Positions 1 through 5,964 of a DNA stretch of 6,417 nt are shown in pieces. Below the pieces are notes generated by a model that worked only from the letters and a program-made list of their open reading frames with translations, had not been told where the DNA came from and made no database searches. Origin of the DNA: Caldisericota bacterium (GTDB lineage Bacteria; Caldisericota; Caldisericia; Cryosericales; Cryosericaceae). Each line of letters starts with the position of its first letter. Position 1 is the first letter of the stretch. The translations under genes and the position numbers were made by a program. The stretch is taken from the NCBI GenBank assembly GCA_026390215.1, contig JAPLGJ010000176.1, positions 1 through 6,417 of the forward strand, in the 5' to 3' direction.

Positions 1-156
1 GAAATGCCCCTTGACCTGAACGCGCTCTACAACGCTCCAGTGAAGGTACTCGGAGACGGTGAACTGACGACGAAGGTTCAAGTGCGGGCATCGGGTTTCT
101 CGGCTTCGGCTCGTGAGAAGATCGAGAAGGCTGGCGGCACCTGCGAGGTCGTCTGA
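1..156 (+). CDS. rplO: Ribosomal protein L15, C-terminal part (gene cut by left edge)
   Basis: The first 51 codons of the window read in frame 1 and end at TGA 154-156. They give the C-terminal third of large-subunit protein L15, which binds 23S rRNA late in 50S assembly. The conserved L15 ending is visible: VKVLGDGELT, then a lysine- and serine-rich stretch SASAREKIEKAGG and a final CEVV, matching the family pattern of 'FS.SA.EKIE.AGG..EV'. The 5' part of the gene lies outside the window. Its stop codon shares one base with the secY start (TGATG, 154-158), so the two are probably translated in a coupled way. The order rplO-secY is the usual spc operon order. The identification rests on this motif and on context, and both agree. 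Confidence 0.96.
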   Translation, partial: EMPLDLNALYNAPVKVLGDGELTTKVQVRASGFSASAREKIEKAGGTCEVV

Positions 157-1421
157 TGTTCGAGACGCTGAGGAGGGCTTTCAGGCTTCCAGACCTGCGC
201 AACAGGATTCTGTTCACGCTCATGATGTTTGTCGTTATCAGGCTCGGGACATACATTCCTGTGCCTGGTATCGACCGTGCAGCCGTGGCACAGCTGGTTG
301 GCAAGGGGGGTTTTCTGGGCCTCCTTGACTTGTTCTCGGGCGGTGGCGTTGCCAACTTCGCCATCTTCTCGCTGAGCGTCCTTCCGTACATCAATGCCTC
401 CATTATCATCGAACTCCTCGGCTCGGTCATCCCGGCGCTCCAGGAGCTCCGCAAGGAAGGTGGCAAGGAAGGTCAGCGGAAGATCGCGAAGTATACTCGG
501 TATCTCACTCTTGGATTGGCGGTCATCGAGTCCTTTGGTATCTTGGCCATCTTCCAGCAGTACCTCTCGAGCACGGGCTTCTTCGTGAAACTCCTGATCG
601 TTCTGAGTCTTACAGCTGGAGCTTACATCGTGCTGTGGCTTGGAGAAGTCATGACCGAGCGAGGGATTGGCAACGGGGTTTCACTTATCATCTTCTCAGG
701 CATTGTCAGCCGCATTCCCGTCGGCGTGGCACAGGCCTTCAGGTTGACCCAGGCCAAGTCGCTCAGTGTTCTCGGCCTCGTCGGCGGTATTCTCGGTGCA
801 ATCGCACTCCTCCTTCTGGTTCTGTTTGCTTATGAAGGCGAGCGCAAGGTCCCGGTGCAATACGCGAAGCGTATCGTCGGCCGCAAGGTCTACGGTGGTC
901 AGTCTACGTATATCCCCCTGAAACTTGTGCAGGCAGGCGTGCTCCCGATCATCTTCGCTTCGACCGTTCTCATGTTCCCTGCGACCGTGTCGCAGTTCTG
1001 GTCGACGTCCTGGTTCTATGTTAATATTGCAGAACCGTTGACGAAGTCGACTACGCTGACGCACAATGTTGTCTTCTTCTTTCTCATTATCTTCTTCACG
1101 TACTTCTACACGGAGATTACCTACGATCCCACCAAGATTGCGGATGATCTTAAGAAATACGGGGGCTATGTGCCTGGTGTTCGTCCTGGCGAGGCAACCG
1201 CGCATTACATCAAGAACGTGCTTGACCGGATTGTCCTGCCGACTGCGATTTTCCTGGCGTTCCTCGCCATCGTGCCAAACATCGCGATGCGGAATCTGCA
1301 AATCTCGGCTTTTGCCTTCGGTGGTACTTCGCTGCTTATCATTATCGGCGTAGCACTGGAGACCGTTCGGGAGATCGAGGCATACATGATGATGCGTCAC
1401 TACAAGGGGTTCATGAAATAA
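156..1421 (+). CDS. secY: Protein translocase channel subunit SecY
   Basis: This 421-residue protein is the pore-forming subunit of the SecYEG channel, which moves preproteins across the inner membrane and inserts membrane proteins. The length is typical (about 420-440) and about ten hydrophobic segments can be read. Family landmarks are present: GTYIPVPG at 31-38 after TM1; the plug/TM2 region at 61-88 (SGGGVANF, then LPYINASI); GEVMTERGIGNGVSLI at 163-178; the basic cytosolic loop with QYAKR at 235-239; and the C5 loop GYVPGVRPG at 337-345. Arg343 in that loop corresponds to the SecA-coupling arginine (Arg357 in E. coli). The C-terminus ends basic (MRHYKGFMK). The ATG at 156 is chosen because it overlaps the rplO stop and has GAGGT at 145-149 in front of it. 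The stop overlaps the adk start (TAATG, 1419-1423). Confidence 0.98.
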   Translation: MFETLRRAFRLPDLRNRILFTLMMFVVIRLGTYIPVPGIDRAAVAQLVGKGGFLGLLDLFSGGGVANFAIFSLSVLPYINASIIIELLGSVIPALQELRKEGGKEGQRKIAKYTRYLTLGLAVIESFGILAIFQQYLSSTGFFVKLLIVLSLTAGAYIVLWLGEVMTERGIGNGVSLIIFSGIVSRIPVGVAQAFRLTQAKSLSVLGLVGGILGAIALLLLVLFAYEGERKVPVQYAKRIVGRKVYGGQSTYIPLKLVQAGVLPIIFASTVLMFPATVSQFWSTSWFYVNIAEPLTKSTTLTHNVVFFFLIIFFTYFYTEITYDPTKIADDLKKYGGYVPGVRPGEATAHYIKNVLDRIVLPTAIFLAFLAIVPNIAMRNLQISAFAFGGTSLLIIIGVALETVREIEAYMMMRHYKGFMK

Positions 1422-2083
1422 TGACGAAGCACCCACGTATCATCCTATTGGGACTGCCGGGCTCGGGAAAGGGCACTCAAGGTGCGCTCATCGCACAGAC
1501 TTGGGGAGTGCCCACCTTCTCGAGTGGCGAGTACTTCCGGAGTCTTCGGCGGGAGGGCAAGCTTCCTGCCGAGATTGCGGCCAAGATCAATGCTGGGGGT
1601 CTTGTGAGCGACGAGGATGTCAACATGATTGTCGTCGAATCGTTTCTGTCGACCCAGGAGGCGCAAGCAGGCTTTGTTCTGGACGGGTACCCGAGGACTG
1701 TCGCTCAAGCCGCATTTCTCGACGAGTATCTGACAAAGCAAAACCTTAGCTTGACCGCAGCTGTATACGTTGACCTGCAGATAGAGACAGCGTTCCGCCG
1801 GATATCTGGACGGCGCGTCTGCCCTTCCGACGGCAGTGTGTACAACGTGTACTATTCGCAGCCAGAGAGGGAGGGACTCTGCAACCTCTGTGGCGAAGCC
1901 CTCATCCAGCGGGAAGACGACCGCGAGGAGAGTGTCAGGACAAGGATGAGTACCTACGAAGCGGTGACGAAGACTCTGACCGTGTACTACGGCGATCAGG
2001 GGAAGCTCATCACTGTTGATGGAGCCAGTGCTCCGGATGTTGTTTTTGCCAGGATACAGGGGGCTCTTGATGATCCGGCTTAA
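1421..2083 (+). CDS. adk: Adenylate kinase, long form with metal-type LID
   Basis: Adenylate kinase interconverts ATP plus AMP with two ADP in the cytosol. The 220 residues show the P-loop GLPGSGKGTQ (11-20), an AMP-site SSGEYFR (34-40) in place of the commoner STGDMLR, and DGYPRT (88-93). All catalytic arginines have counterparts: R40, R92, R127, R131, R164 and R175. The LID (about 127-166) is of the long type. It carries Cys134, Asp137, Cys154 and Cys157 in C-x2-D-x16-C-x2-C spacing, which looks like a structural metal site with Asp in the second position instead of the fourth. Asn142 replaces the usual His of the VYH motif. The ATG overlaps the secY TAA, and AAGGGG at 1404-1409 is a plausible ribosome binding site. 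The 3' end overlaps map by 14 bases. The place between secY and map is the standard one. Confidence 0.97.
   Translation: MTKHPRIILLGLPGSGKGTQGALIAQTWGVPTFSSGEYFRSLRREGKLPAEIAAKINAGGLVSDEDVNMIVVESFLSTQEAQAGFVLDGYPRTVAQAAFLDEYLTKQNLSLTAAVYVDLQIETAFRRISGRRVCPSDGSVYNVYYSQPEREGLCNLCGEALIQREDDREESVRTRMSTYEAVTKTLTVYYGDQGKLITVDGASAPDVVFARIQGALDDPA
2058..2063 (+). promoter_or_regulatory. Ribosome binding site that fixes the map start
   Basis: AGGGGG lies six bases before the ATG at 2070, inside the 3' end of adk. It supports a start at 2070 over an in-frame ATG at 2016. The extra 18 residues from 2016 would not resemble the N-terminus of any methionine aminopeptidase I know. Confidence 0.7.
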
Positions 2084-2816
2084 GTCCGCTGCGGACATCG
2101 ACCGCCTGCGTGTTTCCGGGGCCAAGCTCGCCGAGGTGTTGCGCCAGGTAGGAGAGATGGTTTCTCCCGGTGTGACGACTCTCGAACTGGACCGCGCGGC
2201 AGAACTTCGCATCCGTGAGCTCGGAGCGAAGCCAGCATTCCTGCACTATGGGGGCTATCCGGCGACGCTTTGCGTTTCCATCAACGAGCAGGTCATCCAT
2301 GGCATTCCGGGGCATCGCGTTCTGAATTCAGGTGACGTCGTTTCGCTGGATCTCGGTCTCATCTATGAAGGATACTATGCAGATTCAGCCATTACTGTCG
2401 CTTGTGGGCTGGTGGCATCCCAGGATGAGAAGCTTATCGAGACGACCCGAAGGAGCCTGTACGCCGGCATCGACGCCGCGCATGTGGGAGCTCGTCTGGG
2501 AGACATCGGCCATGCAGTTCAACAAGTGGCTGAGTCCCAGGGCATGAGTGTCGTGCGTGACTACGTCGGGCATGGTGTTGGAAAGGACCTTCATGAGGAT
2601 CCCGAGGTTCCCAACTACGGCAGTGCCGGTACGGGTATTACTCTCAAGGAGGGACTGGTGATCGCGATCGAACCCATGGTCAACGCTGGCAGCAGCGCTG
2701 TCCGCGTTCTGAACGATGATTGGACGGTCGTTACCGTTGACGGACACAAGAGCTCTCACTTCGAGCACACGATAGCCGTCACGGCCCAGGGCCCCGTCAT
2801 CCTGACACAGCTATGA
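2070..2816 (+). CDS. map: Methionine aminopeptidase, type I
   Basis: This 248-residue metalloenzyme removes the initiator methionine from new proteins when the second residue is small. All five dinuclear metal ligands of the family are visible: Asp94 (SLDLG), Asp105 (YYADSA), His168 (GHGVG), Glu201 (IEPM) and Glu232 (HFEHT). The substrate-site histidines His77 (VIHGIPG) and His175 (DLHEDP) are also present. The N-terminus MIRLKSAADIDRLR matches the short bacterial type Ia form, which has no N-terminal zinc-finger or SH3-binding extension. I chose the ATG at 2070 because it gives the standard N-terminus and length and has a ribosome binding site. This start makes the gene overlap adk by 14 bases. 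A TTG at 2067 is a less likely alternative. The stop overlaps the infA start as ATGA (2813-2816). No KOW-domain gene sits between map and infA, unlike in many Clostridia. Confidence 0.97.
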   Translation: MIRLKSAADIDRLRVSGAKLAEVLRQVGEMVSPGVTTLELDRAAELRIRELGAKPAFLHYGGYPATLCVSINEQVIHGIPGHRVLNSGDVVSLDLGLIYEGYYADSAITVACGLVASQDEKLIETTRRSLYAGIDAAHVGARLGDIGHAVQQVAESQGMSVVRDYVGHGVGKDLHEDPEVPNYGSAGTGITLKEGLVIAIEPMVNAGSSAVRVLNDDWTVVTVDGHKSSHFEHTIAVTAQGPVILTQL

Positions 2817-3028
2817 ACAAAAAAGAAGTCATTGAGACAGAAGGCGTCATAGTGGAAACGCTCCCGGGGACGATGTTCCGTGTGAAACTGGGCAACGGCA
2901 AGATTGTGCTGGCTCATATCAGCGGAAAGATGAGGCTCAACTTCATCAAGATCCTGCCGGGAGACAAGGTAAGGCTTGAGATAACACCCTATGACCTTTC
3001 AAAAGCACGTATCACCTACCGGCTGTAG
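2813..3028 (+). CDS. infA: Translation initiation factor IF-1
   Basis: IF-1 binds the A site of the 30S subunit and helps IF-2 and IF-3 select the initiator tRNA. The 71 residues form one S1/OB fold of the usual length (about 72). Family hallmarks are VIETEGVIVETLPGTMFRV near the N-terminus, then LAHISGKMRLNFIKILPGD and a final SPYDL-like segment (TPYDLSKARITYRL). The start codon overlaps the map stop (ATGA). No clear Shine-Dalgarno sequence lies in the 15 bases before it, so translation probably depends on ribosomes that have just finished map. It ends in TAG (3026-3028). Confidence 0.98.
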   Translation: MNKKEVIETEGVIVETLPGTMFRVKLGNGKIVLAHISGKMRLNFIKILPGDKVRLEITPYDLSKARITYRL

Positions 3029-3041
3029 TTGTCAAGAGTTG

Positions 3042-3048
3042 AAAGGAG
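3042..3048 (+). promoter_or_regulatory. Ribosome binding site of rpmJ
   Basis: AAAGGAG stands nine bases before the ATG at 3058 in the 29-base infA-rpmJ gap. It supports the short gene that follows. I see no promoter or terminator in this gap. Confidence 0.8.
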
Positions 3049-3057
3049 TAGCGACCT

Positions 3058-3174
3058 ATGAAAGTGAGACCGTCTGTAAAGAAGATCTGTGCTAAGTGCA
3101 AGGTTGTGAAGCGCAACGGTACGCTCATGGTGATCTGCGAGAACCCGAAGCACAAGCAGCGCCAGGGTAAGTAA
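3058..3174 (+). CDS. rpmJ: Ribosomal protein L36, zinc-binding (C+) form
   Basis: This 38-residue gene encodes L36, a very small protein of the 50S subunit that binds 23S rRNA. The translation begins MKVRPSVKKICAKCK and ends NPKHKQRQGK, the full and typical length of the short L36 form. The zinc ribbon ligands are all present: Cys11, Cys14, Cys27 and His32 (C-x2-C-x12-C-x4-H). This marks it as the metal-binding C+ paralogue, as opposed to the cysteine-free form some bacteria make under zinc limitation. The ATG is supported by AAAGGAG at 3042-3048. The position between infA and rpsM is the canonical one. Its TAA stop lies within the Shine-Dalgarno region of rpsM. Confidence 0.98.
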   Translation: MKVRPSVKKICAKCKVVKRNGTLMVICENPKHKQRQGK

Positions 3175-3180
3175 AGGAGG
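3173..3180 (+). promoter_or_regulatory. Strong ribosome binding site deciding the GTG start of rpsM
   Basis: AAAGGAGG, a near-perfect anti-16S match, begins inside the rpmJ stop codon and ends four bases before GTG 3185. No in-frame ATG stands near the expected S13 N-terminus, so this site fixes GTG as the start. Confidence 0.9.
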
Positions 3181-3184
3181 ACAA

Positions 3185-3559
3185 GTGGCTCGTATTAGTG
3201 GTATCGATCTTGCTGCCGGGAAAAAGGTGGGCATTGCCCTGACCTACATCTATGGCATCGGCAAGTCAAACTATAAGATGATCTGCAGTGTTGCAGGGGT
3301 ATCTGAGGACAAGAAGGTCAAGGACCTGACGGAGAGCGAGATTCTCGCAATTCAGAAGGCCATCAATGACAATCTCGTCGTCGAGGGCGATCTTCGCCGA
3401 GAAGTCTCGACCAACATCCGCAGGCTCATGGAGATCAACTGCTACCGTGGCGTCCGTCACAAGAGAGGACTGCCCGTTCGCGGTCAACGCACCAGGACGA
3501 ATGCCCGAACGCGCAAGGGACCGAAGAAGACCGTCGGTTCCAAGGCATCCAAGGTATAG
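3185..3559 (+). CDS. rpsM: Ribosomal protein S13
   Basis: S13 sits in the head of the 30S subunit, contacts the P-site tRNA through its C-terminal tail and forms bridges to the 50S subunit. The 124 residues start with the conserved ARISGIDL and include the YGIGKS turn (about 23-28). The basic signature comes after CYRGVRHKRGLPVRGQ as GQRTRTNARTRKG (100-112), followed by a lysine-rich tail ending SKASKV. Length and motifs are fully typical. The start codon is GTG, the only non-ATG start among the genes with a visible start here, backed by a strong ribosome binding site. In E. coli the repressor site for S4 lies before this gene; here only ten bases separate it from rpmJ. The gene ends in TAG. 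Confidence 0.98.
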   Translation: MARISGIDLAAGKKVGIALTYIYGIGKSNYKMICSVAGVSEDKKVKDLTESEILAIQKAINDNLVVEGDLRREVSTNIRRLMEINCYRGVRHKRGLPVRGQRTRTNARTRKGPKKTVGSKASKV

Positions 3560-3573
3560 GCAAAGGGGATCGT

Positions 3574-3975
3574 ATGGCAGACATCAACATCAAGAAGAAA
3601 GTGGTCAAGCGCAAGAAAGAGAAACGGGTCGTTGGCGAATGGAAAGCGTATGTTTTCTCGTCGTTCAACAACACCCTTGTAACGATCACCGATGCCCAGG
3701 GTGACACTGTATGCTGGGGCTCGTCCGGAAGCGCCGGTTTCAAGGGTTCCAAGAAGGGAACTCCATTTGCTGCTCAGGTTGCCGCACAGAAAGCAGCCGA
3801 GAAAGCTATCGCCATGGGAATGTCCAGAGTAAGCGTGTTTGTGAAGGGCGCTGGTTCGGGTCGTGAGATCGCTGTCCGTGCTCTGCAGTCTGCTGGCCTC
3901 AACGTTTCGTCCATCAAGGACGTTACGCCCATCCCGCACAACGGGTGCAGGCCGCGCAAGATCAGAAGGGTATAG
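3574..3975 (+). CDS. rpsK: Ribosomal protein S11
   Basis: S11 belongs to the platform of the 30S subunit and binds 16S rRNA near the mRNA exit. The 133 residues begin with a lysine-rich tail (KKKVVKRKKEKR, about 7-18), followed by the conserved core AYVFSSFNNTLVTITDAQG, then FKGSKKGTPFAAQVAA, and the invariant C-terminal PHNGCRPRKIRRV (121-133). The length is near the usual 127-133. AAAGGGG at 3562-3568 lies five bases before the ATG. The gene follows rpsM after 14 bases and precedes rpsD after nine. Its TAG stop runs directly into the AGGGGG ribosome binding site of rpsD (3974-3979). Confidence 0.98.
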   Translation: MADINIKKKVVKRKKEKRVVGEWKAYVFSSFNNTLVTITDAQGDTVCWGSSGSAGFKGSKKGTPFAAQVAAQKAAEKAIAMGMSRVSVFVKGAGSGREIAVRALQSAGLNVSSIKDVTPIPHNGCRPRKIRRV

Positions 3976-3984
3976 GGGGCGACT

Positions 3985-4614
3985 ATGTCCAGATACATTG
4001 ATGCGTCGTGCCGGAAGTGCCGCGCACTGAATACGAAACTGTTCCTCAAGGGCTCTCGCTGCTCCAGCGGCAAGTGCGCGATCGAGCGCGGCAAGATGGG
4101 GCCGGGTCAGCACGGAATCGACCAGAAGTTCCGCAAGGACAGCGACTATGAGCTTCACCTCAAGGAGAAGCAACGTCTCCGCCTTGCCTACGGTCTGGCA
4201 GAGCGCCAATTCAGGAGCTACTTTGCTCTTGCGAACTCCCAGAAGGCGATTCCTACGGGCGGCAAGTTGCTGGAGCTTCTGGAGCGTCGTCTCGACAACG
4301 TCGTGTTCCGGATGGGGATCCAGCCGGGTCGCAAGTCCGCTCGCCAGATGGTATGCCATGGCAACGTGTTCGTCAACGGACACCGCGTCGACATTCCCTC
4401 GTACCTGGTCAGAATGGGAGACGTTGTGACGCTGACTGATACCGGAAAGTCCATGATCAGCGTACAGGAGTCCGTGGCCAGCAAGCCGGCCACTCCACAG
4501 TGGCTTTCGTTCAGCCCAGACAAGTTCGAGGGCACTGTGCTCACGATTCCGACGGCTGAGCAGATTGGCATTCCCATCAATACCCGTCTTGTCATCGAGT
4601 ACTACTCGAAGTAG
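3985..4614 (+). CDS. rpsD: Ribosomal protein S4, four-cysteine (zinc) form
   Basis: S4 starts 30S assembly by binding the 5' domain of 16S rRNA and helps decoding accuracy; in enterobacteria it also represses the alpha operon. The 209 residues have the usual length. The N-terminal domain carries Cys9, Cys12, Cys26 and Cys31 (C-x2-C-x13-C-x4-C), a zinc knuckle typical of the C+ form that E. coli S4 lacks. The S4 RNA-binding domain starts at about residue 98 (LLERRLDNVVFRMG) and includes the stretch around GNVFVNGHRVDIPS (126-139). The C-terminus is VIEYYSK. The location between rpsK and rpoA is the E. coli and Thermotoga-like order; in Bacillus subtilis rpsD lies elsewhere. The TAG stop is part of the TAGGAG that serves as the rpoA ribosome binding site. 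Confidence 0.98.
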   Translation: MSRYIDASCRKCRALNTKLFLKGSRCSSGKCAIERGKMGPGQHGIDQKFRKDSDYELHLKEKQRLRLAYGLAERQFRSYFALANSQKAIPTGGKLLELLERRLDNVVFRMGIQPGRKSARQMVCHGNVFVNGHRVDIPSYLVRMGDVVTLTDTGKSMISVQESVASKPATPQWLSFSPDKFEGTVLTIPTAEQIGIPINTRLVIEYYSK

Positions 4615-4617
4615 GAG
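4613..4617 (+). promoter_or_regulatory. Ribosome binding site of rpoA fused to the rpsD stop
   Basis: AGGAG overlaps the rpsD stop codon as TAGGAG (4612-4617) and stands six bases before ATG 4624. The overlap suggests that a ribosome ending rpsD can start rpoA at once. Confidence 0.75.
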
Positions 4618-4623
4618 CCTGCC

Positions 4624-5559
4624 ATGATAGAAGGGCTTGAAGGTATCAGACTGACATCTGCTGAAGAGACCGCCGAATACGGCAAGTTCGTCTTCGAGCC
4701 ATTGCAGCATGGATACGGAACCACGATGGGTAATGCGCTTCGCCGCGCTCTCTTGTCTTCGATTCCGGGGAGTGCGCCGGTGGCAATCAAGGTGAACGGT
4801 GCACTTCATGAATTCACGTCACTCCCTGGTATCAAGGAAGATCTTCAGGAGCTCATCTTCAACATCAGAAACCTCCAGGTTTCCATTGTCGATGGCAGCG
4901 AAGCCACCCTTTCTCTCAAGCGACAGGGGAGGGGCGTGGTGAAGGCCGAGGATTTCGAGAAGAACTCACTAGTCAAGATCTTCAATCCAGAGTTGAAGAT
5001 TGCAGAACTCTCCGCAGATGACAGCGTCATCGATCTTACGGTGCTCCTGCGCACCGGCGTAGGGTATGTCAGCAACGAGGAGAACCACGAGCTGCTGAGC
5101 GGGACGGTCGACACTATTGCGCTCGACAGCATCTACTCTCCTGTACGGACAGCCAATTTCACTGTCGAACCTGTAAGAATCAAACAGAAGGCTGACTCTG
5201 AACGCCTGATTGTCGAGATTTCCCATTTTCCAACCATTAGAGCCCGCGATGCGCTTGAAGAAGCTCTTCACATTGTGGATCGTCACGCGCGGCAATTGCT
5301 TGCGTGTCTGACCACGCAGGGTTCTGTGGACAGTGCTTCGGAAGCCACGACGTCCAACGAAAACGTCATGTTAAAGAGCCTTGAGACTGTGGATGGTGTC
5401 AAGAGCCGTTGGGTAGAGGTTCTCAGGAAGGCGGGTGTCGAGACTGTGACTGACTATCTGGAGCATCGCGAAGAGACTGTCAGCGGTTTCGGGGAGGCCG
5501 GTCGCAAGAGCGTTGACGAAGCCCTCAGAGATGTCGGCATCAGCGTCCCAGAAGATTAG
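4624..5559 (+). CDS. rpoA: DNA-directed RNA polymerase subunit alpha
   Basis: The alpha subunit dimerises to seed RNA polymerase assembly, and its C-terminal domain contacts promoter DNA and regulators. The protein has 311 residues, slightly short of the usual 314-329. The N-terminal domain (1-about 228) has GYGTTMGNALRRALLSS (30-46), HEFTSLPGIKEDLQE (62-76) and HFPTIRARDAL (201-211). A Ser/Thr-rich linker (about 229-249) leads to the C-terminal domain (about 250-311) with two helix-hairpin-helix elements. Aligned to E. coli, Arg262 matches Arg265, and Gly293, Lys295, Ser296 and Glu299 match Gly296, Lys298, Ser299 and Glu302. Asn268 and Cys269 are replaced by Glu265 and Val266. The start has a good ribosome binding site. 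The gene sits in the usual place between rpsD and rplQ. Confidence 0.98.
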   Translation: MIEGLEGIRLTSAEETAEYGKFVFEPLQHGYGTTMGNALRRALLSSIPGSAPVAIKVNGALHEFTSLPGIKEDLQELIFNIRNLQVSIVDGSEATLSLKRQGRGVVKAEDFEKNSLVKIFNPELKIAELSADDSVIDLTVLLRTGVGYVSNEENHELLSGTVDTIALDSIYSPVRTANFTVEPVRIKQKADSERLIVEISHFPTIRARDALEEALHIVDRHARQLLACLTTQGSVDSASEATTSNENVMLKSLETVDGVKSRWVEVLRKAGVETVTDYLEHREETVSGFGEAGRKSVDEALRDVGISVPED

Positions 5560-5581
5560 CGCGCAACCGGTGGTAAGCGCG
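5560..5581 (+). other. Possible RNA hairpin in the rpoA-rplQ spacer
   Basis: CGCGC at 5560-5564 can pair with GCGCG at 5577-5581. Inside the loop, ACC (5566-5568) can also pair with GGT (5572-5574). No run of T follows, so it does not look like an intrinsic terminator, and rplQ must be read through it. It could shape translation or RNA processing between rpoA and rplQ, or be a chance match in GC-rich sequence. The 48-base spacer is the largest gap in the window. Confidence 0.3.
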
Positions 5582-5592
5582 AACGTGACGAG

Positions 5593-5597
5593 AGGAG
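5593..5597 (+). promoter_or_regulatory. Ribosome binding site of rplQ
   Basis: AGGAG ends ten bases before ATG 5608, just downstream of the possible hairpin. It supports the start that gives the standard L17 N-terminus MRHGRK. Confidence 0.75.
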
Positions 5598-5607
5598 CAT
5601 TCCTGCT

Positions 5608-5964
5608 ATGAGACATGGAAGAAAACTGAAGAAGCTTGGCGTATACAGCGGCCTGCGCACCATGATGCTGCGGAATATCTCGACCTCATTGATCGAGAAG
5701 GGTCGCATTGAGACAACAGTTACTCGTGCAAAGTCAGTGAAGCGTGTGGTGGAGAAACTTATCACGACTGCAAAGGTCGATGATTTGACGACGCGGCGCA
5801 AGTTGCACGCCTACCTTCTGACGCCCGAAGCAGTCGATGAAGCCTTCAAGTTGACCAAAGATCGCTACATCACACGTCCCGGGGGCTACCTGCGTATCAT
5901 CAAGGCAGGGTATCGGAAGGGTGATGCAGCGAACATGGCCGTCCTGGAGTTTGTAGAGAAGTAG
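5608..5964 (+). CDS. rplQ: Ribosomal protein L17
   Basis: L17 lies near the peptide exit tunnel opening of the 50S subunit. The 118 residues match the family in length (about 113-130). The start MRHGRKLKKLG matches the usual MRH-basic opening, followed by MLRNISTSLIEKGRIETTVTRAK (about 20-42), VVEKLIT (47-53) and the C-terminal RPGGYLRIIKAGYRKGDAANMA. The stretch where most L17 proteins have a Ser-His-Arg (about 14-17) reads SGLR here, a mild departure. The gene closes the ribosomal part of the cluster, and the next gene starts with no gap (TAGATG, 5962-5967). Confidence 0.97.
   Translation: MRHGRKLKKLGVYSGLRTMMLRNISTSLIEKGRIETTVTRAKSVKRVVEKLITTAKVDDLTTRRKLHAYLLTPEAVDEAFKLTKDRYITRPGGYLRIIKAGYRKGDAANMAVLEFVEK

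Noticed and set aside
113..328. Small plus-strand open frame across the rplO-secY junction
   Set aside because: It is out of frame with both certain genes, rich in Arg and Ser with no motif, and is best seen as a shadow.
2016..2069. An upstream ATG extending map by 18 residues
   Set aside because: The extension does not match methionine aminopeptidases, would increase the overlap with adk to 68 bases, and the ribosome binding site favours 2070.
696..2212. Minus-strand open frames at 696-1436 and 1445-2212
   Set aside because: Both mirror secY and adk/map, show no family motifs, and the first runs opposite transmembrane segments, giving a highly charged, unlikely protein.
3484..4809. A 441-codon open frame on the minus strand
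   Set aside because: It lies wholly opposite rpsM, rpsK, rpsD and the start of rpoA, all certain genes. Its translation is rich in His, Arg and Leu with no recognisable domain. Long reverse-strand frames arise easily from codon bias in GC-rich coding sequence.
5560..5590. Intrinsic terminator after rpoA
   Set aside because: The hairpin stem is short and is not followed by a T-run, and rplQ follows directly as in the normal alpha operon.
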